Assembly (NCBI GenBank): GCA_910577935.1
Contig: CAJTOT010000014.1
Coordinates: 11,987 to 75,986 of the forward strand
Direction of reading: 5' to 3'
Length of the DNA: 64,000 nucleotides
Origin: an uncultured Hungatella sp.
Lineage (GTDB): Bacteria > Bacillota > Clostridia > Lachnospirales > Lachnospiraceae
The translations under genes and the position numbers were made by a program. Below, piece after piece: positions 58,991 to 64,000 of the stretch (positions are counted from its first letter, which is position 1; every line of letters begins with the position of its first letter). Below the pieces are notes generated by a model. That model worked only from the letters and a program-made list of their open reading frames with translations. It did no database searches and had not been told where the DNA came from.

Positions 58991-59656
58991 ATGAAGAATA
59001 CAGTAGTGATTAAGAGCAATAAATCCGGCATGACTGTAATTCTCGCGCCGGAGGTGCCATTTGAGCAGCTGCTCTGCGACATTGCCAGCAAGTTTGAGGA
59101 CAGCGCGAAATTCTGGGGATCGGTGCAGATGGTTCTGACTCTGACGGGGCGTCCCCTGACGCCCCAGCAGGAGTTCGAGATCGTCAATGTGATCATGGAG
59201 CATTCTCAGATCGAGATCCTGTGCCTGGTGGATTTGGACAGCAACAGAACGAGAAGATGTGAGAAAGCCCTCAACGAAAAACTGATGGAGCTTTCCTCCA
59301 CCACCGGACAGTTTTACAAGGGATGCCTAAAGAAGGGAGAGTCCCTGGAATCAGAGGCCAGCATTATCGTCATAGGAAATGTGGAACAGGGGGCGAGAGT
59401 GACCGCCAAGGGCAACGTCATAGTCCTGGGTGAGCTTCGGGGCACCGTGTTCGCGGGGGCGGCGGGCAATGAAGACGCGGTGGTGGTGGCCCTGACCATG
59501 GCCCCCTATCAGCTGAAGATCGCCGACGTGGAAACCCCTGTCAACGAAAAGGGGAGGAGAATGGGCAGAGGTCCTGTGGCCGCCAGCCTGAAAGAAGGGC
59601 GGATTTTTACAGAAAATTTGAAAAAAAGTTTTTTTAATGTGTTAAAATCCATTTAA
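58991..59656 (+). CDS. minC: Septum-site-determining protein MinC
   Basis: A 221-residue FtsZ-assembly inhibitor. N-terminal domain about 1-100; C-terminal beta-helix domain with IIVIGNVEQGARVTAKGNVIVLGELRGTVFAGAAGN, the MinC dimer and MinD-binding surface. The chosen ATG follows AAGGTGGG. A 68-nt gap with an AT-rich, possible promoter segment separates it from minD. Confidence 0.95.
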   Translation: MKNTVVIKSNKSGMTVILAPEVPFEQLLCDIASKFEDSAKFWGSVQMVLTLTGRPLTPQQEFEIVNVIMEHSQIEILCLVDLDSNRTRRCEKALNEKLMELSSTTGQFYKGCLKKGESLESEASIIVIGNVEQGARVTAKGNVIVLGELRGTVFAGAAGNEDAVVVALTMAPYQLKIADVETPVNEKGRRMGRGPVAASLKEGRIFTENLKKSFFNVLKSI

Positions 59657-59724
59657 TACTGGAAATATTATAAAATATAGAGTAGAATATATGTGTTAGG
59701 CATTTATTGCAGGAGGAAAAGAAT

Positions 59725-60516
59725 ATGAGTGAAGTCATTGTGATTACCTCCGGAAAAGGCGGGGTGGGAAAAACCACGACTTCTGCCAACATTGGGACAG
59801 GCCTGGCCATGCTTGGGATGCGCACGGCGCTGATCGATACGGACATCGGACTGCGCAACCTGGACGTGGTTATGGGGCTGGAGAACCGGATTGTCTACAA
59901 TCTGGTGGATGTGGTGGAAGGAAACTGCAGAATGAAGCAGGCCCTGATCAGAGACAAAAGATACCCGAATCTGTATTTGCTGCCATCGGCGCAGACACGG
60001 GACAAGTCAGCGGTAAATCCTGAACAGATGATAAAGTTGACAGAAGACTTGAAAGATGATTTTGACTACATACTACTGGACTGTCCGGCGGGAATCGAAC
60101 AGGGATTCCGCAACGCCGTCGCAGGCGCGGACCGGGCTCTGGTAGTGACAACGCCGGAGGTATCGGCGATTCGCGACGCGGACCGCATCATAGGGCTTCT
60201 GGAGACGGGGGACATGGGGCAGATTCAGCTCATCGTCAACCGGGTCAGGACCGACATGGTGCGCAGAGGGGACATGATGTCCGTGGATGACGTGATGGAT
60301 ATCCTGGCGGTTCCTCTCCTGGGCGCAGTTCCGGATGACGAGTCCATAGTGATCTCCACCAACCAGGGAGAGCCTCTCGCCGGCACGGACACGCCTGCCG
60401 GACAGGCATACATGGATATATGCAAGCGCCTTCTGGGGGAAGACATTCCGCTGTCCATCCCCGAGGCAGGCAGGGGATTTATATCCAGGCTGACGGGATT
60501 TTTAAAACGGGCATAG
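59725..60516 (+). CDS. minD: Septum-site-determining ATPase MinD
   Basis: A 263-residue deviant-Walker-A ATPase (GKGGVGKTT, residues 10-18) that recruits MinC to the membrane. DTDIGLRNLDVVMGL and DYILLDCPAGIE fit the family. The C-terminus has an amphipathic membrane-targeting helix (FISRLTGFLKRA). AGGAGG is 8 nt before the ATG. Confidence 0.97.
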   Translation: MSEVIVITSGKGGVGKTTTSANIGTGLAMLGMRTALIDTDIGLRNLDVVMGLENRIVYNLVDVVEGNCRMKQALIRDKRYPNLYLLPSAQTRDKSAVNPEQMIKLTEDLKDDFDYILLDCPAGIEQGFRNAVAGADRALVVTTPEVSAIRDADRIIGLLETGDMGQIQLIVNRVRTDMVRRGDMMSVDDVMDILAVPLLGAVPDDESIVISTNQGEPLAGTDTPAGQAYMDICKRLLGEDIPLSIPEAGRGFISRLTGFLKRA

Positions 60517-60527
60517 GAGAAAAAACC

Positions 60528-60806
60528 ATGAACCGGAGACGGCGTGTCACCCAAAAACGTTCCGGAGAAATCGCCAGAAAGCGGTTAAAGCTTCTTCTGG
60601 CGGCAGATAAGACAAACAGTTCTCCCGAATTTCTGGAGATGATAAAGGATGACATTTACCAGGTTGTCTCAAGATACATAGATATCGATTCCAGCGAGAT
60701 CGAAGTTGGGCTTACAAAAGCCTGGTTTCATGGAATTCAGGAATGCGCGCCTGCTCTTTACGCGAATATTCCGATACGATGTCTGTCCTATAAGGGGATT
60801 ATTTGA
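60528..60806 (+). CDS. minE: Cell-division topological specificity factor MinE
   Basis: A 92-residue partner of MinD. The conserved anti-MinCD segment ARKRLKLLLAADKTNSSPEFLE spans residues ~16-37, and the rest is the dimerisation domain. Having minE means pole-to-pole Min oscillation is possible, unlike Bacillus, which uses DivIVA. It overlaps the rodA region by a few bases. Confidence 0.94.
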   Translation: MNRRRRVTQKRSGEIARKRLKLLLAADKTNSSPEFLEMIKDDIYQVVSRYIDIDSSEIEVGLTKAWFHGIQECAPALYANIPIRCLSYKGII

Positions 60807-60808
60807 TT

Positions 60809-61927
60809 ATGCTATTTGACTACAGTTTCAAAAGATATAACTTCCGAATTCTGCTGTACATGCTGGCGTTGAGCGGCATCGGGGTTATGGCCATCTGGAG
60901 CGCTACCAACCAGAGCGAGAGCGCCGTGAACAAACAGATCCTGGGAATCGCCGTGGGCCTGTTCATGGCGATTGTGCTGTCCCTTATCGATTACCACAGA
61001 TTGCTCTCATTCAGCACGCTGATCTATCTGGCGTGTGTGGTCATGCTGGTGGCGGTTCTCCTGATGGGGAAGGCAAGAGGCATCGCGAGGCGGTGGATTG
61101 TGCTTCCTGTTATCGGGCAGATCCAGCCGGCGGAGTTTGTGAAGATCGGTCTGATTCTCTTCTTTTCCTGGTATTTCCAAAAATACCAGGAAAAGAAGAA
61201 TCAGCCTTCCGTACTGGGAATCGGCGTCGTCCTCTTTGCCATCCCGGCATTTTTGATTTTTAAACAGCCGAATCTGTCCACCACCCTGGTTATGATGGTA
61301 ATCATCGCGGCGGTGGTGTTCGCGTCAGGGATCAGCTATCGGTGGATTCTTGGAGTCCTGGCGGCGGTAATTCCGTCCTCCGTGCTCATGGTGTACCTTC
61401 TTCGATACGGCATGCTGCCGTTTATAGAGCAGTACCAGGCAAACCGCATTCTCGCCTGGATTGATCCCGAGACCTACGCGGAGGCCTTTTACCAGCAGGA
61501 GAATTCGGTTATGGCCATCGGCTCGGGACAGCTGTGGGGCAAGGGCCTGAGCAACACGGGCATCGCGTCTGTAAAAAACGGAAATTTTTTGATAGAGGAA
61601 GAGACGGATTTCATTTTTGCGATTGTAGGAGAAGAGATGGGGTTTGCAGGGGCTATGATTCTTTTGGCCTTGATTCTTGTGATTGTGTTGGAATGTCTGC
61701 TGATGGCCCGAAGGGCCAGAGATCTGTCGGGGAGACTGATCTGTGTGGGAATGGCGACGCTGTTCGCGTTTCAGAGTTTTGCCAATATTGCAGTGGCGAC
61801 GGCTATTTTTCCCAATACGGGCCTGCCGCTGCCTCTGGTAAGTTCAGGGGTAAGTTCTCTGCTGAGTATTTATATCGGTATGGGAGTTGTATTAAATGTA
61901 GGGCTTCAGCGAAAGTTCAACGACTAA
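60809..61927 (+). CDS. rodA: Rod-shape glycosyltransferase RodA (SEDS family)
   Basis: A 372-residue SEDS polymerase with about ten membrane helices. Conserved pieces: RWIVLPVIGQIQPAEFVKIGLI, GSGQLWGKGL, EETDFIFAIVGEEMGF and FPNTGLPLPLVSSGVSS. It makes glycan strands with PBP2 encoded upstream. ATG 60809 is preferred; TTG 60803 is also in frame behind AAGGGG. Confidence 0.94.
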   Translation: MLFDYSFKRYNFRILLYMLALSGIGVMAIWSATNQSESAVNKQILGIAVGLFMAIVLSLIDYHRLLSFSTLIYLACVVMLVAVLLMGKARGIARRWIVLPVIGQIQPAEFVKIGLILFFSWYFQKYQEKKNQPSVLGIGVVLFAIPAFLIFKQPNLSTTLVMMVIIAAVVFASGISYRWILGVLAAVIPSSVLMVYLLRYGMLPFIEQYQANRILAWIDPETYAEAFYQQENSVMAIGSGQLWGKGLSNTGIASVKNGNFLIEEETDFIFAIVGEEMGFAGAMILLALILVIVLECLLMARRARDLSGRLICVGMATLFAFQSFANIAVATAIFPNTGLPLPLVSSGVSSLLSIYIGMGVVLNVGLQRKFND

Positions 61928-61945
61928 TGAAGGAGGGGATTTAAC

Positions 61946-62341
61946 ATGAATATCGGTTTGATTGCTCATGATTCAAAGAAAAAGCTGATGCAGAATTTCT
62001 GCATTGCATACAGAGGAATTTTAAGTAAGCACTCGCTGTACGCCACGGGGACTACAGGGAGACTGATAGAAGAAGTGACCAACTTAAATGTGCACAAGTA
62101 TCTGGCGGGACATCTGGGCGGAGGACAGCAGCTGTGTACCGATATTGAGCAGAACCAGCTGGATCTGGTTATTTTTATGCGGGAGCCGGAGGTTCCCAAG
62201 AGGCTTGACCCTGACAGCAGCCCCATAGTGAGGGTCTGCGATATGCACAATATTCCTCTGGCTACCAATGTAGCTACGGCGGAACTGCTTGTGAAGGCGC
62301 TGGAGCGGGGGGATCTGGAATGGCGAGAGATTTACAAATAA
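61946..62341 (+). CDS. mgsA: Methylglyoxal synthase
   Basis: A 131-residue enzyme converting dihydroxyacetone phosphate to methylglyoxal, a phosphate-starvation bypass of glycolysis. GLIAHDSKKKLMQNFC starts the protein, TTGRLIEE and HLGGGQQL follow, and IFMREP contains conserved active-site region residues. AAGGAGGGG precedes the ATG. Its end overlaps the next gene by 22 nt. mgsA after rodA is common in clostridia. Confidence 0.95.
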   Translation: MNIGLIAHDSKKKLMQNFCIAYRGILSKHSLYATGTTGRLIEEVTNLNVHKYLAGHLGGGQQLCTDIEQNQLDLVIFMREPEVPKRLDPDSSPIVRVCDMHNIPLATNVATAELLVKALERGDLEWREIYK

Positions 62342-63309
62342 GGCGGCTTCTTCGGCCGCTGTGGAGTCTGGGGGCGGGGCTGTGGCTTGCGGGATGCAGC
62401 GCGGTCTCGGCTGAAGAATTGGAACAGCCGTATTCTTTTGAGGAGAGGCCCTTTGAGCTGGCGGGGATTTCCGTGGAGGAGGCGGAGACCCTTCCCCTGT
62501 TTGCGGAGGATTTATGCGTTGTCTCCGACGAGTCGGCCTATGACGGTTCAGAGGTGAACTCCGAGGCAGGGCTTTTGCTCTCCCTGTCCGACCACAGCGT
62601 CATGTACAGCAAGAACGCTTTTGAGCGGCTTTATCCGGCCAGCACCACAAAGATTATGACAGCCCTGATTGCCATCAAGTACGGCAATCTTGACGATATA
62701 GTCACCGTGACAGATGAGGCGGTGATCACCGAGGCGGGAGCGACCCTGTGCGGAATTCAGCCGGGAGATGTCCTTACTCTCAGACAGCTTCTCTACGGAC
62801 TGATGCTTCCCTCCGGAAACGATGCGGGGGCGGCTATAGCCGTTCACATGTCACAGAGCATTCAGGGGTTCGCGGAGCTTATGAATCAGGAGGCTCTCCG
62901 CCTGGGCGCCACTGGGACCCACTTTGTCAATCCCCACGGGCTCCACGACGAGAACCACTACACCACGGCCTATGACCTGTACCTGATCTACCAGGAGGCG
63001 CTGAAATATCCGGAGTTCAGGGAAGTGACCAAGACTACGGCCTATCCTGCCGAGTATGCGGATAAGGACGGCAGCCCGGTGAGCAGGACATGGGAGGGAG
63101 GCAACTGGTATATGACAGGCCGGGAGGAGACTCCGGAGGGTCTCACGGTGTTTTCCGGAAAAACCGGCACCACCAAAGCCGCAGGCTGCTGCCTGGTTAT
63201 GGCTTCTGAGGAGCAGGGGAAGGAGTATGTCTCCATAATTCTGAAATCTGAGAACAGAAACAGCCTCTACGACAATATGACAAATATAATTTCTAAAATT
63301 GTCAATTAA
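62320..63309 (+). CDS. dacF: Lipoprotein D-alanyl-D-alanine carboxypeptidase (DacF/PBP5 type)
   Basis: A 329-residue class C low-molecular-weight PBP. The active-site motifs S108-TT-K111, S165-G-N167 and K281-TG are all present. A signal sequence ends in a lipobox-like LAGC (C26). The C-terminal PBP5_C domain and amphipathic anchor are missing, so the protein would be held by its lipid instead. The start lies inside mgsA (22-nt overlap) behind GGGGGATC. It trims pentapeptides in the wall and closes the cell-shape cluster. Confidence 0.88.
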   Translation: MARDLQIRRLLRPLWSLGAGLWLAGCSAVSAEELEQPYSFEERPFELAGISVEEAETLPLFAEDLCVVSDESAYDGSEVNSEAGLLLSLSDHSVMYSKNAFERLYPASTTKIMTALIAIKYGNLDDIVTVTDEAVITEAGATLCGIQPGDVLTLRQLLYGLMLPSGNDAGAAIAVHMSQSIQGFAELMNQEALRLGATGTHFVNPHGLHDENHYTTAYDLYLIYQEALKYPEFREVTKTTAYPAEYADKDGSPVSRTWEGGNWYMTGREETPEGLTVFSGKTGTTKAAGCCLVMASEEQGKEYVSIILKSENRNSLYDNMTNIISKIVN

Positions 63310-63313
63310 GTCA

Positions 63314-63342
63314 TTGCCTTTTCGGCTTATTTATACTATAAT
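63314..63342 (+). promoter_or_regulatory. Promoter of the small P-loop gene
   Basis: TTGCCT (63314-63319), a 17-nt spacer and TATAAT (63337-63342), directly after the dacF stop. It leaves a leader of about 105 nt. Confidence 0.55.
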
Positions 63343-63452
63343 TAATAATAAATCAACTGTCTTTTTATACATTAGGACATACACTGCAGAAGTACGAATC
63401 AGAGGATACCCGAAGAGGTATACAAATTAATAAACTCAAGGAGGACACGACT

Positions 63453-63872
63453 ATGGTTCAGATTATCGCAGGGAATAAGGGTAAGGGAAAGACCAAGCAT
63501 TTGCTGGACAAAGCCAACGCGGCGATCAAAGAAGCAAACGGTTCTATCGTTTATCTGGATAAAAGTTCCAAGCACATGTATGAGCTGAATAATAAGATTC
63601 GATTAATCAATGTAAAAGGATTTGATATTACTGACTGTTCCGGTTTTATCGGTTTTGTCTGCGGAATTATCTCTCAGGATCACGACCTGGAGATCATGTT
63701 CCTGGACAGCTTTTTGAAACTTGCGTGTCTCGAGGGTGAGGACATCTCCGAGGCAGTTGCGGAGCTGGACGCTATCAGCGAGAAGTTCCACGTGAATTTC
63801 GTGCTGAGTGTGTCTCTGGATGCTGACGAATTACCTGAGAATGCAAAAAAGGATGTTATCATCTCTTTATAA
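63453..63872 (+). CDS. Small P-loop protein of unknown function
   Basis: A 139-residue protein with a Walker A motif GNKGKGKT (residues 7-14) and a Walker-B-like strand LEIMFLDSFLK near 80-90, so it probably binds nucleotide. Acidic helices follow (LEGEDISEAVAELDAISEKF). It has no membrane segment. Similar clostridial proteins are sometimes labelled twitching-motility or PilT-like, with little support. A strong AAGGAGG precedes the ATG, and it forms its own unit between a promoter and a terminator. Confidence 0.75.
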   Translation: MVQIIAGNKGKGKTKHLLDKANAAIKEANGSIVYLDKSSKHMYELNNKIRLINVKGFDITDCSGFIGFVCGIISQDHDLEIMFLDSFLKLACLEGEDISEAVAELDAISEKFHVNFVLSVSLDADELPENAKKDVIISL

Positions 63873-63934
63873 TATACATGTTCGGCGGATTTTCCGAACG
63901 CCTGCGTAGGGCGGATACATATGACAAGAGTTTT

Positions 63935-63970
63935 GGGGGACCTGTATGTCAGGTCCCCCTTGAACTTTTT
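63935..63970 (+). terminator. Intrinsic terminator after the P-loop gene
   Basis: A perfect 10-bp GC-rich stem (63935-63944 with 63950-63959), loop TATGT, then TTGAACTTTTT. The tail overlaps the next promoter's -35 box. Confidence 0.85.
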
Positions 63971-63988
63971 GGCGTTTACACGTATAAT
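63960..63988 (+). promoter_or_regulatory. Promoter for a gene beyond the window
   Basis: TTGAAC (63960-63965), a 17-nt spacer and TATAAT (63983-63988) at the right edge. The gene it drives is not in view. Confidence 0.6.
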
Positions 63989-64000
63989 AGATATGGCTAA

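Noticed and set aside
1..64000. CRISPR arrays, tRNA/rRNA genes, insertion sequences, prophage
   Set aside because: I saw no regularly spaced direct repeats, cloverleaf-forming genes, transposase motifs or phage structural genes in the window.

Overview
The window looks like chromosomal core DNA from a spore-forming, fairly GC-rich member of the Clostridia, most likely Lachnospiraceae (Clostridium cluster XIVa). The evidence is the sporulation genes (spoIVA, yqfC, yqfD, a spoVB-like flippase), Firmicutes gene orders (rpsU-yqfC-yqfD-phoH-ybeY; radC-mreC-mreD-PBP2-minC-minD-minE-rodA-mgsA; miaB-mutS-mutL-miaA), strong Shine-Dalgarno sequences, and near-consensus sigma-A promoters. I see no rRNA, tRNA, CRISPR array, insertion sequence or prophage. 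Nearly all genes lie on the + strand; only prs and a LysR regulator are on the - strand.

Layout. 1-2.2 kb: a pgeF-type purine nucleosidase and a long PRPP synthetase gene, convergent on a bidirectional terminator. 2.3-5.7 kb: a PDZ/radical-SAM-like DUF512 protein, the ribosome-assembly GTPase Der, and PlsY. 5.8-10.8 kb: a full branched-chain amino-acid ABC importer (livJ-H-M-G-F) with an internal terminator and a second promoter. 10.8-14.6 kb: spoIVA, a beta-CASP RNA-processing nuclease and RNase HI. 14.7-18.4 kb: a DUF1311 protein, a 45-residue membrane peptide too short for routine ORF calling, and alaS, followed by an inverted-repeat element. 18.6-25.1 kb: rpsU, then the sporulation/rRNA-maturation block and a SpoVB-like flippase. 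25.2-31.6 kb: two small membrane or exported proteins, two flavoproteins, and proB-DUF896-proA. 31.6-37 kb: two related zinc-ribbon/transmembrane/leucine-rich-repeat proteins and an FtsA-fold protein with a repeat-rich tail, separated by a leader that holds a very stable hairpin and an operator-like palindrome. 37-42.5 kb: malic enzyme, a LysR regulator, a split UxaA-type lyase and a carboxylate permease. 42.6-44.9 kb: a lipoprotein and the anaerobic cobaltochelatase CbiK. 45-53.8 kb: tRNA-modification and mismatch-repair genes and a PLP lyase. 53.9-63.3 kb: the cell-shape/division cluster and a lipoprotein D,D-carboxypeptidase. The window ends with a single-gene unit for a small P-loop protein and a promoter for a gene beyond the edge.

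How they fit together. Most of the window is housekeeping: translation and tRNA modification, mismatch repair, rod-shape and septum placement, proline synthesis, and leucine/isoleucine/valine uptake. The less ordinary parts are the zinc-ribbon/LRR pair beside the FtsA-like gene, the LysR-controlled lyase/permease module of unknown substrate, the MITE-like repeats sharing the end GTTACTGTTCAC, and leaders with promoter-terminator or pseudoknot-like layouts ahead of cbiK and mutS. I did not find a clearly new defence or mobile system. All assignments come from reading motifs; no database search was run.
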